This document shows, piece by piece, positions 34,859-43,903 of a DNA stretch of 64,000 nucleotides. Below the pieces are notes generated by a model. It saw nothing but the letters and a program-made list of their open reading frames with translations. It ran no database searches and was not told the origin of the DNA. The stretch is from Bacillus proteolyticus (GTDB lineage: Bacteria; Bacillota; Bacilli; Bacillales; Bacillaceae_G): positions 1 through 64,000 of the forward strand of contig NZ_MACH01000087.1 of NCBI RefSeq assembly GCF_001884065.1, read 5' to 3'. The translations under genes were made by a program, and so were the position numbers. Numbering within the stretch: position 1 is the stretch's first letter; each line of letters opens with the position of its first letter.

Positions 34859-36301
34859 CAATTTTATATTTCCTGACATTAACATATAAATTGACGTGAT
34901 AGCTGCGATAACAATTGCCCACATCACATATCGCTCTTTGCCTGCAAAACAACGATTCCCTTTTTCTTTTCTTGCAAACATATACACGAGAATCCCAATA
35001 CCATATACGATTGAAACAAGCAGTAAATTCTTTAAACCAGCTGCGTAAATGAGCCATACAGAATATACAGAAGCAATTAAAGCTAACAAACCATTTTTCA
35101 CTCTCGCAACTTCCAGCTCTTTCGTAATGACTAATTTCAATTGGTATAACGCTGATAATAAGTACGGCAGTAATATAGATGTTGACGCAATAAAATACAT
35201 AATTTGATATGTCGATTGTGAAAACAGGACGATTATAAATATAATTTGAGCAACGATATTTGAAATCCATAATGCCATATGCGGCGTTTGCTTCTTATTT
35301 GTTTTCGTAAAGACTTTCGGAAATACTCCATCTTTTCCTGCTACGTGAGAGATTTCAGAAACAAGTAAAAACCAGCCAATTAATGTACCTACAAGTGAAG
35401 CAACTAATCCGATGTTAATCGCAACTGCCCCCCAAGGTCCAACAACATGCTCTAATACATGTCCCATTGAAGGAGTTTCTAAAACCGAAAGCTCATTTCT
35501 CGTCATAGCTCCCATTGACAGCACAGAAATTAAAATATAAATAGACATTACTAAAATTAATCCAAGTACTGTCGCTTTTCCAACGTCCCTGCTATTTTTA
35601 GCTCTTCCTGATAATACAACTGCTCCTTCAACCCCAATGAACACCCAAAGAGTTACAAGCATTGTATTTTTCACTTGACCTAGTACAGAGGAAACCGTGA
35701 TTGTTCCTTCGCCCCAAAAGTCATGTGTAAATGTGTCCCAGCGAAACGCTGTTACCATCACGACAATAAATAATAAAATCGGAACTAATTTCCCAATCGT
35801 TGCGATAACATTCATAATGGAAGCTTCACGGATTCCAAATAAGATAAGAAAATGAAGTGTCCATAATAAAAGGGATGCACCAACGATAGACGCAACATTA
35901 TTTCCTCCTTTAAAAATTGGGAAGAAATAACCTAATGTGCTAAACAACAACATAATGGTTGCGACATTTCCTAAAATCCCTGCCAACCAGTACCCCCAAG
36001 CACTGTTAAAACCAATATATTCACCGAAACCAGCTCGTGCATAACTATAAATTCCGCCCTCAAGCTCCGGTTTTTGTCTTGCTAACGTTTGATATACGAG
36101 CGCAAGTGGAATCATTCCCATCGCTGTAATACACCAACCAATTATCGTTGCACCACTATTTGCTCCTACTGCTAAATCATGCGGTAAACTAAAAACACCG
36201 CCACCAACCATCGTTCCAACTACTAATGCGATTAACGGAAAAAATCCTAACTTCTTTTCTATTTGTACCACCCCATCTGTCATTCTAGGTGCTATGTTCA
36301 T
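34856..36301 (-). CDS. Basic amino acid/polyamine antiporter (APC family)
   Basis: This 481-residue membrane protein has about 12-13 helices. The APC signature GTMVGGGVFSLPHDL begins helix 1, and ELEGGIYSYARAGFGEYIGF follows in helix 3. It is of the ArcD/YvsH group that exchanges arginine-ornithine, lysine-cadaverine or similar pairs. The start lacks ideal spacing (AAAGGTGA 13 bases upstream). No arginine deiminase genes are nearby, so substrate is open. No lysine riboswitch was seen upstream. Confidence 0.85.
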   Translation of the reverse strand: MNIAPRMTDGVVQIEKKLGFFPLIALVVGTMVGGGVFSLPHDLAVGANSGATIIGWCITAMGMIPLALVYQTLARQKPELEGGIYSYARAGFGEYIGFNSAWGYWLAGILGNVATIMLLFSTLGYFFPIFKGGNNVASIVGASLLLWTLHFLILFGIREASIMNVIATIGKLVPILLFIVVMVTAFRWDTFTHDFWGEGTITVSSVLGQVKNTMLVTLWVFIGVEGAVVLSGRAKNSRDVGKATVLGLILVMSIYILISVLSMGAMTRNELSVLETPSMGHVLEHVVGPWGAVAINIGLVASLVGTLIGWFLLVSEISHVAGKDGVFPKVFTKTNKKQTPHMALWISNIVAQIIFIIVLFSQSTYQIMYFIASTSILLPYLLSALYQLKLVITKELEVARVKNGLLALIASVYSVWLIYAAGLKNLLLVSIVYGIGILVYMFARKEKGNRCFAGKERYVMWAIVIAAITSIYMLMSGNIKL

Positions 36302-36430
36302 TCAACTATTAAAGTCACCTTTTTCTCTAATAGACGTTTCTCTTATATTTTTTCAGGAAAACATTACTTATTCTAAAAGAAAATGAAGAAAAATGGAATA
36401 CTTTTTTGAAAAAATGTATAAGTATGCACA

Positions 36431-36461
36431 AAAAAACCGTCCATTTTGTAATGAACGGTCA
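36431..36461 (-). terminator. Terminator of the osmoprotectant ABC operon
   Basis: ACCGTCCATT and AATGAACGGT form a 10-bp stem with one G-U pair on the minus strand, followed by T7. Confidence 0.8.
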
Positions 36462-36496
36462 TTTCAAACATATAAAATTGTATATTTTTTGTAAAA

Positions 36497-38008
36497 TCAA
36501 TGGAGTAACTTCTCTTTTTGTAAAAATTGTTTTGCTACTTCTTCACTACTTTTACCATTTACGTTTACTTCATAATTCATTTTTCTCATTTCTTCATCTG
36601 TAATCTTTCCAGATAATTTATTTAATACTTTTTCAAGTTCAGGATATTTTTGTAACGTCTCTTTTCTTAATAATGGCGCTCCTTGATAAGGTGGGAATAG
36701 TCCTTTATCATCTTTTAGCACTTTAAGCCCATATTGCTCCAATTCACTATCTGTTGAATATGCATCAATTACGTTAACATCCCCCGATTGTATTGCACTA
36801 TAGCGCAGTTTCGGTTCCATCGTTTTAACATTTGAAAACTTATAGTTATATAATTTTTGCATTCCTTTATAACCATCTTCACGATCAGCAAATTCTAATG
36901 TAAATCCTACTTTAGCTTCCTGTGCAATTTTTCCTAAATCAGAAATTGTATTTACGTTATTTTGATCTGCTATTTTTTTCGGCATAGCTAGTGCGTATGT
37001 ATTGTTATACTCCATTGGCTTTAACATAACCATATTATATTTCTTTTCCATTCCCGTGCGAGCTTGTTCATATACTTCATCACGATTTGTACTTTTCGGT
37101 TCTTCTTTCACGAAAGTAGATAAAGCTGTTCCTGAAAATTCTGGGTATATATCTACTTCACCTGATTTTAACGCTTCAAATACAAATGCTGTTTTTCCAA
37201 GTCCCGGCTTTAATTCCACTTGTAAATCTGTATCCTGCTCAATAAGTTGCTTGTACATTTGAATTAAAATTTCTGGTTCAGATCCAAGTTTGCCGGCAAT
37301 AACTATGTCGTTCTTTTGTGTATTCCAAAGAAATGGCAAAGCAATCATTACGACAACAATACATATTGTCAATATAACGCGCTTAGAAGAGCGTCTTGGG
37401 CTCTCGAGTGCCCGAAGTACTATATCAAAGAATAAAGCGAGTAACGCGGCTGGTACGGCCCCTAAAATGATAAGCGCATGGTCATTTCGATCGATACCAA
37501 GTAATATAAGTTTACCAAGCCCACCTGCGCCTATTAAAGCAGCTAATGTAGCCGTTCCAACAATTAATACCATTGCTGTACGAATACCCGCCATAATAAT
37601 TGGCAATGCGAGAGGAAGCTCCACCTTCCATAACCTTCTCCAGCTATTCATTCCCATAGCTCTCGCCGCTTCTATAAGTGATTCATCTAATTCCCGTATT
37701 CCTGTATATGTATTTCGTAAAATGGGTAATAGTGCATACACAACTAATGCGATTATGGCTGGAAGTTTTCCGATTCCTACTAACGGAATTAAAAGTCCGA
37801 GTAATGCAAGTGATGGTACTGTCTGCATAACTGCAGAGGTCCCAATTATAAATTCAGCCATTCGTTCTTTTCTCGTTAATAAAATACCAAGCGGCACCGC
37901 TATGATTACTGCAAAAAATAGTGAAATAAGCGATATTTGTAAATGCTCACTTAATGCACTCAGCAATTCCATTTTTCGTTCTTGGAACGTTTGAATAAAA
38001 TCAGTCAC
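36497..38008 (-). CDS. Glycine betaine/choline ABC permease fused to binding domain
   Basis: This 503-residue fusion joins two subunits. The N-terminal part (about 1-215) is an OpuBB/OpuBD-type permease with six helices and the EAARAMGMNSWRRLWKVELPLALP ABC-contact loop. The C-terminal half (about 235-503, from DIVIAGKLGSEPEIL) is an OpuBC/OpuCC-type substrate-binding domain displayed outside. In B. subtilis these are separate genes. Such fusions occur in other Gram-positives. It forms an operon with the ATPase three bases upstream and takes up compatible solutes under osmotic stress. Confidence 0.9.
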   Translation of the reverse strand: MTDFIQTFQERKMELLSALSEHLQISLISLFFAVIIAVPLGILLTRKERMAEFIIGTSAVMQTVPSLALLGLLIPLVGIGKLPAIIALVVYALLPILRNTYTGIRELDESLIEAARAMGMNSWRRLWKVELPLALPIIMAGIRTAMVLIVGTATLAALIGAGGLGKLILLGIDRNDHALIILGAVPAALLALFFDIVLRALESPRRSSKRVILTICIVVVMIALPFLWNTQKNDIVIAGKLGSEPEILIQMYKQLIEQDTDLQVELKPGLGKTAFVFEALKSGEVDIYPEFSGTALSTFVKEEPKSTNRDEVYEQARTGMEKKYNMVMLKPMEYNNTYALAMPKKIADQNNVNTISDLGKIAQEAKVGFTLEFADREDGYKGMQKLYNYKFSNVKTMEPKLRYSAIQSGDVNVIDAYSTDSELEQYGLKVLKDDKGLFPPYQGAPLLRKETLQKYPELEKVLNKLSGKITDEEMRKMNYEVNVNGKSSEEVAKQFLQKEKLLH

Positions 38009-38011
38009 TGA

Positions 38012-38959
38012 TTAGCCTCTCCCCTTCATTTGTTCAACAATATAATTGACAATATGACGACTTGTTAACGCTCCAACATATTGACCATTTTCTACAACTG
38101 GCACTGACTCTTCACCTTGTAAGCGGACTAGTGCTTCTTGTAAAGGAGAATGTAAAGATAAAGCAGTCCCTTCTACTCGTGTACTATCGTCTAGCGGCAA
38201 TACATCTTCTATATTCATCCCCTCATACCAAGGTCGTCCACGATTTCCGATGAACTCCTCAACAAACTCATTTTTCGGGTTATGTATAATACCTTCTGGT
38301 GTATCTAATTGAACAACTTTTCCTTCTTTCATTACACAAATACGATCACCAAGTGATAAAGCCTCTTGCATATCGTGCGTTACGAACACGATTGTTTTTT
38401 GGATTTTTTTTTGCAGTTGTACAATATCCTTCTGGAGCTGCTCCCTACTTAACGGATCTAACGCACTAAATGGTTCGTCCATAAGTACAATTTTCGGGTT
38501 TGCGGCTAATGCCCGTACGACACCAACACGTTGTTTCTGCCCTCCCGACAATTCATCTGGCATACGATCACGATATACATCTGGATCGAGCCCAACCATC
38601 TGTAGCAAGTCATCGACACGTGCTTTTATTTCCTTTTTGGTCCATTTCCTCATTTCAGGGACAACTGCAATATTTTCAGCAATTGTCATATGTGGAAACA
38701 GCGCAATCTGCTGCAACACGTACCCTATATTCCAACGTAGTTCGTTTATGTTATATTGTTGAATATCTTTCCCATCGATTAAAATTGATCCTTCCGTCGT
38801 TTCAATTAAACGGTTAATCATCTTCATTGTCGTTGTTTTCCCACAACCACTCGGACCAATGAGAACAAAAAATTCTCCTTTTTTAATTTCTAAATGCAAT
38901 GAATCCACTGCTTTTGTGCCATCTTCATACGATTTTGACACATGATTAAATTGAATCAC
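38012..38959 (-). CDS. Glycine betaine/choline ABC transporter ATPase
   Basis: This 315-residue ATPase of the OpuA/OpuB/OpuC type shows Walker A GPSGCGKTTT, signature DELSGGQKQRV, Walker B IVLMDEPFSALDP and switch His in VTHDMQEA. It has a C-terminal CBS-like regulatory part (about 245-310). I start at GTG 38959, eight bases after AAAGGAG, giving MIQFNHVSKSYEDG, the normal family N-terminus. Upstream ATGs would add residues not seen in the family. Confidence 0.9.
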   Translation of the reverse strand: MIQFNHVSKSYEDGTKAVDSLHLEIKKGEFFVLIGPSGCGKTTTMKMINRLIETTEGSILIDGKDIQQYNINELRWNIGYVLQQIALFPHMTIAENIAVVPEMRKWTKKEIKARVDDLLQMVGLDPDVYRDRMPDELSGGQKQRVGVVRALAANPKIVLMDEPFSALDPLSREQLQKDIVQLQKKIQKTIVFVTHDMQEALSLGDRICVMKEGKVVQLDTPEGIIHNPKNEFVEEFIGNRGRPWYEGMNIEDVLPLDDSTRVEGTALSLHSPLQEALVRLQGEESVPVVENGQYVGALTSRHIVNYIVEQMKGRG

Positions 38960-39039
38960 AGACACAGCTCCTTTCATGTTGTTTCCTTTATTTTGATGGA
39001 ATATAGCACTCATTTCAAATGATACGCTTTATTATACAA

Positions 39040-39063
39040 AAAAAGAGCTCTCATTTGAGCTCT
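39040..39063 (-). terminator. Terminator of the YdcF gene
   Basis: AGAGCTC and GAGCTCT pair around TCATTT, with T7 on the minus strand, directly at the stop codon. Confidence 0.85.
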
Positions 39064-39619
39064 AACGGTCGAACAATAATGTTTTCATAATTGCAGCATA
39101 TTCACGCACATACGCTTTTTTCTTAGAGCGCCTCGGTGTTTCAGCAGCCAAAGCTTCCATCTTTATCCCTAAACGCTTTGCAATTATTTTCGTTCGATAT
39201 AAATGATACGTATTACTTACAACTACCGCATGCTTTACATCATATAAATCCATACTAAACTTTAAATTTTCATACGTATTTGTAGAGCGGTCTTCAATTA
39301 AAATACGATTCTCATCTATACCATGTACCATTAAATAGTTTCTCATACTGTGAGCTTCCGGTATATCTTCATCTTCCCCTTGACCACCTGAAACAATTAC
39401 TTTCACCTCAGGGTGAGCATGTAAATATTCCAACGCTATATCCAAACGATTTTGAAGAGATAAGGATGGTCTATCTCCAAATAACTTTGCACCTAATATA
39501 AGAACGTATGGAGAGTGGTTACTCAATGTTTCACGAGCAACTTTATTCATTCGAAACGTCATATAAATGATGTATAGCGGAGGTAGTAATAAGATTATAA
39601 GCAAGATCCATTTGTTCAT
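39062..39619 (-). CDS. YdcF family protein (DUF218)
   Basis: This 185-residue protein has one N-terminal membrane helix (WILLIILLLPPLYIIYMTF) and a DUF218 domain. The domain shows VLILGAKLFGDRPS, VIVSGGQGEDEDIPEAHSM, ILIEDRSTNTYENLKFS and VVSNTYHLYRT, the family motifs of the YdcF/SanA/ElyC group linked to envelope or vancomycin-sensitivity functions. The active site faces outside. Single gene. Confidence 0.9.
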   Translation of the reverse strand: MNKWILLIILLLPPLYIIYMTFRMNKVARETLSNHSPYVLILGAKLFGDRPSLSLQNRLDIALEYLHAHPEVKVIVSGGQGEDEDIPEAHSMRNYLMVHGIDENRILIEDRSTNTYENLKFSMDLYDVKHAVVVSNTYHLYRTKIIAKRLGIKMEALAAETPRRSKKKAYVREYAAIMKTLLFDR

Positions 39620-39631
39620 AAATAAGTTAGC

Positions 39632-39670
39632 ACTCCCTTTCTTTTTATTATATAGAAAAAGAAAGGGAGT
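39632..39670. repeat. 15-bp-arm inverted repeat
   Basis: ACTCCCTTTCTTTTT and AAAAAGAAAGGGAGT are exact reverse complements around 9 bases. It lies after the truncated MFS gene and probably terminates it. Confidence 0.7.
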
Positions 39671-39682
39671 AAGAAGTGTTTT

Positions 39683-40279
39683 TTAAACGATGGATTTATT
39701 AGACACATTTGCTTCCATTTTACGTTTTGAAATTACATAATAAAAAGCAATCCCTAATGATAGGATCAATATAAAGCTTAGTACGTAAAACGGGATCATC
39801 ACCCCTGCTTTAGATACGCCTGCCGTAAACAACATTAATAATACAATTCGAATTCCTGTACCAATTAGTCGAAATAAGCTGTCCACACGTCCCATTACTT
39901 CATTTGGTATTTCTTCCATCATCAATACATTTCTCGCCACTCTCGTTCCAGCATTTCCAATCGCATGAAAAATCGCAAGTCCATATAATAACATAATGGA
40001 AGGCTCAATAATCATTGCGGTAATTGAAATTACATAAATGAACATCGTCATAACGATTGAAACTTCTGTTTTGACATATTTCATCATGATTGGAATACTT
40101 ATTCCTGCAAGAACCGCTCCGACACCGTACATCATACCTTCAATTGCGTATACAGAGGCACTAGCTTTGAGTATATTTGAAATATATACTGGGATTAAAT
40201 AATTTGCCATCATGACACCGATAAACGGCATATAAGTCGCTAGTAAAATACTTGCAGAAACAAATGTACTAAAAATCAA
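39683..40279 (-). pseudogene. MFS transporter, C-terminal half, cut by prophage
   Basis: The 198 residues contain only about six helices (helices 7-12 of a normal 400-residue MFS permease), including the GMMYGVGAVLAGISIPIMMKYV and GNAGTRVARNVLMMEEIPNEVMGRVDSLFR segments of macrolide-efflux/DHA3-type MFS proteins. In frame, a TAG stands directly before the TTG at 40279, and everything beyond is phage DNA. The N-terminal half should lie at the far end of the prophage. Confidence 0.8.
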
Positions 40280-40388
40280 CTAAAAAGCTGATAAATCAAC
40301 GTTTTTTATAAATATAAAAATCACAAATAGTCGTTTGGTTTTATACATTTGTTACCAAAACGTTACCACAAAACAAAAAAGCACAGCG

Positions 40389-40533
40389 TGTATAAGTAGT
40401 GTTGGTAGCACTCTTATACCGTCCGCCTACTCACGATAGGCAAACACTTGCTGTACTCTTACGGACTATTTTACAGTACGTAAGGGCTCCTTAGCAACAG
40501 TTTGCTTACCATCTGGCATTCTGTTGCTTTTTT
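40389..40533 (+). ncRNA. Multi-hairpin leader or small RNA with terminator
   Basis: Four consecutive hairpins are present: GTATAAG..CTTATAC with inner AGTG/CACT (about 40390-40419), GCCTA..TAGGC (40425-40441), CTTACG..CGTAAG (about 40458-40483) and AGCAACAG..CTGTTGCT (40493-40528). The last ends in T6. The gene at 40558 starts 25 bases later, so this is an attenuator-like leader or an independent small RNA. Confidence 0.55.
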
Positions 40534-40557
40534 GTTTATACAAAGGGGTCAATTAAT

Positions 40558-41391
40558 ATGGAAAAGAAACGTATCGATGTTATCGCAACTAAAGAATCCT
40601 TCCACAACTTATCATCATTCACAAAAGTGGAAGAACTAAATAAGGCTGTACATGCATACAGAGACATTATCCGTATGTATATTAAGCGTACTGACGTACA
40701 ATCTAAACTAATTACATTACTTGAAATTTTAAAGCACCACAGCTGTAAATATGTAGGTGTTAGTTTCCTATGCAAAAATAGGATTGCTACAAAGATGGCA
40801 GTTTCATATAAAACTGTACAACGTTTAATGAAGAAACTTGTGGATCTAGAGATGGTTAAACAAGTAGCAATGAAGCGTACAAAAGATATGTTACAAACAT
40901 CAAATGCTATTATCATTCAACCGATTGTGGAAAAAGTGTCCAACAAGGTAGATACAAAAAGTCCTACAAAGTGTCCTACCATTAAAACAACCCCTATTTC
41001 CTTAAAACAAAATATAAAACATATAAACAAACGTAATAGTAATAAGAATATAGCTACACCTGAAGAAAACATTAAAGAAGCTGATTTTGTTGCCCACTGG
41101 GTACCAGAACGTTTTATTTCTTTAGTTAGCTCTTTTTACAGTGAATCTAAAACAATTCAAGAACTGTGGAAGGTCGTAAGACAGTGCAATAAAGTTACAA
41201 ACTTCTCTACAGGTGATAAAGCATTTGATAAGGACCAAGAGGTTACTATTGGCTTAAAAGCTATTAAAGAGTTTGTTATGAAACTTAAGTCCGGCACAAA
41301 AATGAAGAATGGTAAATTCGCTTATTTCAACGGTATTGTAAATAACTTAATGGACAAGTTTTACTTTGATAGTAAGTTCATGGGAGCATAA
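40558..41391 (+). CDS. HTH phage/plasmid protein, 277 aa
   Basis: This basic cytosolic protein follows AAAGGGG. Residues 60-105 form a winged-HTH-like unit (FLCKNRIATKMAVSYKTVQRLMKKLVDLEMV). A low-complexity linker (about 130-165) precedes a helical C-terminal domain (WVPERFISLVSSFYSESKTIQELWKVV to FAYFNGIVNNLMDKFYF). Proteins of this layout are frequent on B. cereus group phages and plasmids, where they may act in replication control or transcription; the exact role is unknown to me. The multi-hairpin leader suggests regulated expression. Confidence 0.7.
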   Translation: MEKKRIDVIATKESFHNLSSFTKVEELNKAVHAYRDIIRMYIKRTDVQSKLITLLEILKHHSCKYVGVSFLCKNRIATKMAVSYKTVQRLMKKLVDLEMVKQVAMKRTKDMLQTSNAIIIQPIVEKVSNKVDTKSPTKCPTIKTTPISLKQNIKHINKRNSNKNIATPEENIKEADFVAHWVPERFISLVSSFYSESKTIQELWKVVRQCNKVTNFSTGDKAFDKDQEVTIGLKAIKEFVMKLKSGTKMKNGKFAYFNGIVNNLMDKFYFDSKFMGA

Positions 41392-41420
41392 AAAAGCCCC
41401 AAATGCTAAACATTGGGGAC
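41390..41420 (-). terminator. Minus-strand terminator behind the HTH gene
   Basis: CCCCAAATG and CATTGGGG pair (one bulge), and the minus strand continues into T6. It would stop leftward late transcription from entering the HTH gene antisense. Confidence 0.7.
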
Positions 41421-41522
41421 TCCAAAAGTAAGGATGAAAAATTTGCATATTTTATTTATTTAATTTATGTTATGGTTCCATATGTTAATCAATTACAACA
41501 CTTTTAAAAAGGAGGATACATA

Positions 41523-42089
41523 ATGAAAGCAAAGAAACTCGTATCATTAGCATTACCTGTTCTATTATTAGTTGGTTGTGGGGTATCAGAAAAATCATCT
41601 GAACCTAAGACAGAAACAGTAAGTAAGGAAGATAAGAAGGAAAAGATTTCTGAGGAAAGATATCCTTATTATGTGTTTGAATTATTAGTAGACTTTACGA
41701 GTCAGCTAGATAGTTATTCTAGTACAGTGAAATCAGCATTTAATGGTGGCGCAAACGTAAGTCAAATTATGGATTCAATAGACAGTATAGAGTATGTGTT
41801 AGATGAATATGATAAGATTCAAGCACCTAGTAAATATGAAAGTAGTCACAAAGACCTCGTATCAGGGGTAGATGAAATCAGAAAAGGGTTAGATTTACTA
41901 GCAGACTCGATTAAACTGTACGAAAAAGGCGATGTAGAGAATAGAAACAAGGGTAAAGAGAAAGCACAAGAAGGTATGGATGTTATTAAACATGGGGAGT
42001 CTATGTGGAAACCAGTATTTTCATCTTTACATAGTGAATATCCTGATGTATACGAAAAAGCATTATTAAACAATGGAAGCAATGGGTAA
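41523..42089 (+). CDS. Phage-encoded lipoprotein, 188 aa
   Basis: The signal peptide MKAKKLVSLALPVLLLVGCG ends in a lipobox (LVGC, lipidated Cys19). A charged linker (about 20-45) and a four-helix-like extracellular domain follow (FELLVDFTSQLDSYSSTVKSAF to VYEKALLNN). The ribosome binding site is AAGGAGG. Cell-surface lipoproteins expressed by prophages often block superinfection or modify the host surface; that role is inference. Confidence 0.8.
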   Translation: MKAKKLVSLALPVLLLVGCGVSEKSSEPKTETVSKEDKKEKISEERYPYYVFELLVDFTSQLDSYSSTVKSAFNGGANVSQIMDSIDSIEYVLDEYDKIQAPSKYESSHKDLVSGVDEIRKGLDLLADSIKLYEKGDVENRNKGKEKAQEGMDVIKHGESMWKPVFSSLHSEYPDVYEKALLNNGSNG

Positions 42090-42149
42090 GCTAAAATAAA
42101 AGGGACTTATTACACATCAAGGAGATGGAAGACCCATCAAGTATAACGT

Positions 42150-42407
42150 TTGGTTCTAAAAAGAATAAATTCAAATGCTGAAATATGGTTTATTGTTATT
42201 GCGTTTATTTTATTACTTCCTACTTTAGGATGGTCACTTATACTCTATGCCCTTTATTTTGGGATAAAATCTATTTTTGCTAAAACATACTTAGTCCAAA
42301 ACGTTGCTACTGGAGAGAAATTCAAAGTAGATAAACAAGAATTTAAACAGTACAAGAAGAATTTTAAGAAGAAGGAAAAACAAGTTAGAAAGATATCTGA
42401 TTTGTAA
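42150..42407 (+). CDS. Small membrane protein, about 85 aa
   Basis: The frame begins with a TTG lacking a good site. An AAGGAG upstream points to ATG 42125, which runs in another frame and stops after 18 codons, so a frameshift is possible. The product has two hydrophobic helices (EIWFIVIAFILLLPTLGWSLILYALYFGI) and a Lys-rich cytosolic tail (YKKNFKKKEKQVRK). It lies between two lipoprotein genes. Confidence 0.5.
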   Translation: MVLKRINSNAEIWFIVIAFILLLPTLGWSLILYALYFGIKSIFAKTYLVQNVATGEKFKVDKQEFKQYKKNFKKKEKQVRKISDL

Positions 42408-42497
42408 TAAAACAAATTTTCATTATAACTAACAATCTACCAAATCTATTTATTTGTTATACTCAATAACAGAATATACATCAGGAGGAAAAATAAC

Positions 42498-42995
42498 ATG
42501 AAGAAATTTATCGTAGCAGGATTAGCATTAGGACTTTTAGCTGGCTGTACTTCCACAGATAACAAAAGTGAATCAAAGAACACAGCCACAAAAAATGAAA
42601 AATCTGAAACTAGTACTAAAAAAACAAGTAAATATCCCTTCCCTAAAGAAACAACACTAATTGGAGAAGGAAAGATAACAGTTAGTACACCCGCAGGAAA
42701 CTCTAAAAATGGAAACGCACCAGTTTTGTTTGCAAATAATAATGATATAATGGTGCATCTTGGTATAGAGTATGCTAATTTCCAAGGGGACAAACAAACA
42801 TTTGTTTATGTTGATAAAATCTTCAAAGAAACTTTACAAGTCGCAGAATTAACTCAAACATCAATTATTTTAAGTGAAGATACATTAAAACTTGGTATAC
42901 ATACAGTTACAGCTGTTCAATTTGAGGGTGATGATCCAAAAGGTAAAGTATTGAATTTTGTTGAAGCAAAATATGAAGTTAAAGAAAAGAAATAA
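42498..42995 (+). CDS. Phage-encoded lipoprotein, 165 aa
   Basis: The signal peptide MKKFIVAGLALGLLAGCTS ends in lipobox LAGC (Cys17). A Ser/Thr/Lys-rich linker (about 19-45) and a beta-rich domain of about 115 residues follow (TLIGEGKITVSTPAG to VEAKYEVKEKK). The ribosome binding site is AGGAGG. Unrelated in sequence to the lipoprotein at 41523 but in the same moron cluster. Confidence 0.8.
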   Translation: MKKFIVAGLALGLLAGCTSTDNKSESKNTATKNEKSETSTKKTSKYPFPKETTLIGEGKITVSTPAGNSKNGNAPVLFANNNDIMVHLGIEYANFQGDKQTFVYVDKIFKETLQVAELTQTSIILSEDTLKLGIHTVTAVQFEGDDPKGKVLNFVEAKYEVKEKK

Positions 42996-43034
42996 TAAAT
43001 ACTTGATATATTATTTAATTTAGGGGGCATCTTC

Positions 43035-43127
43035 ATGAAGGTTGTACGCTCTATATTTAAAGGATTCCGTTTAATAAGTTTAATTATAAAACCAATACTT
43101 AAAGCATTATCTATAAGTAAATTCTAA
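43035..43127 (+). CDS. Cationic amphipathic peptide, 30 aa
   Basis: A short ORF follows a strong AGGGGG site with seven-base spacing. The peptide is MKVVRSIFKGFRLISLII followed by KPILKALSISKF. It has seven basic and no acidic residues on an otherwise hydrophobic helix, the profile of small membrane-active peptides (type I toxins, delta-lysin-like). A terminator-like hairpin lies 12 bases after the stop. It was too short for usual gene calling; function is inferred from composition only. Confidence 0.5.
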   Translation: MKVVRSIFKGFRLISLIIKPILKALSISKF

Positions 43128-43136
43128 ATATCATAC

Positions 43137-43168
43137 AATAAAAAACCGACTCATTTAGAGCCAGTTTT
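43137..43168 (-). terminator. Hairpin after the 30-aa peptide
   Basis: On the minus strand ACTGGCTC pairs with GAGTCGGT (two G-U pairs), followed by T6. The plus-strand version has mismatches, so it mainly stops leftward transcription. Confidence 0.6.
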
Positions 43169-43268
43169 CATTTAACCTAAATCTAATAAATAGAGATACT
43201 ATTAGCATAAAAATATTTACATCTAAAACTATATAAAATACTAGAATACTTATCTTTAGTTTCTAAAT

Positions 43269-43629
43269 TTATTTTCTATAATAATTTTGTACCTCTGGGA
43301 GTGCTATTTCTATAAACCACTGCGAATTTTTTAATGCCTCAAACATTTTCGTTTGCCAAGAATTAAGTTTATCATCTTGATATGTTTCAATATTATCATT
43401 TATATAATCTAAAGCCTTATTTTCAGGATTAGAATTGTATTCTTTAATTAATAACTACACCCTAGCATTAAATTCTCGTGTTGCATTATCAGCATATAAT
43501 TTACTTAATCTAAATAGTTCAAAATGAGCATCAATTCGCGCTCTCATTGTAGCATCAAAAACTGTATCTGAAACAGAATAAGAAATATTAAGACTGTATT
43601 TATGAGTATTTCGTATAAGTGTAATTTAA
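43269..43629 (-). pseudogene. Remnant of a helical protein gene
   Basis: One minus-strand frame reads THKYSLNISYSVSDTVFDAT, then ARIDAHFELFRLSKLYADNA, an in-frame TAG at 43455-43457, then LLIKEYNSNPENKALDYIND and a WQTKMFEALKNSQWF helix to a TAA at 43269. No start is preserved. It looks like the last 115 residues of a helical cytosolic protein. Family unknown. The rest of 43128-43903 shows no gene. Confidence 0.55.
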
Positions 43630-43847
43630 CTGATTAAAGCTATTTTCAAAGACGACATATCAGCGATAATTTATGTCTATTTTGTATAGGTGTTAGCAAA
43701 TTCGTTTGCAAACTTGTTAGCACTTTTTCATTTCATCCATATGTATTTAATTTAAATTAAGTCTTATAACTTTTTATTGAAAAATGAAACTATATAAGTC
43801 TAGCTTTAGATTATCAAGATCTACAGTGTTTATTCTTTCCTTATAGA

Positions 43848-43893
43848 GCTCATAAAAATATCCGACTCAATTGAGTCGGATATTTTTATGAGC
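43848..43893 (-). terminator. 46-bp perfect palindrome terminator
   Basis: Both 23-base arms are exact reverse complements (core ATCCGACTCAA/TTGAGTCGGAT with AAAAATAT/ATATTTTT tails), just after the stop of the DisA-like gene. Confidence 0.9.
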
Positions 43894-43903
43894 ACATATA
43901 CGG

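Noticed and set aside
37290-37994. 234-codon plus-strand ORF
   Set aside because: Antisense to the conserved permease domain of the OpuB-type fusion; no ribosome binding site or family match.
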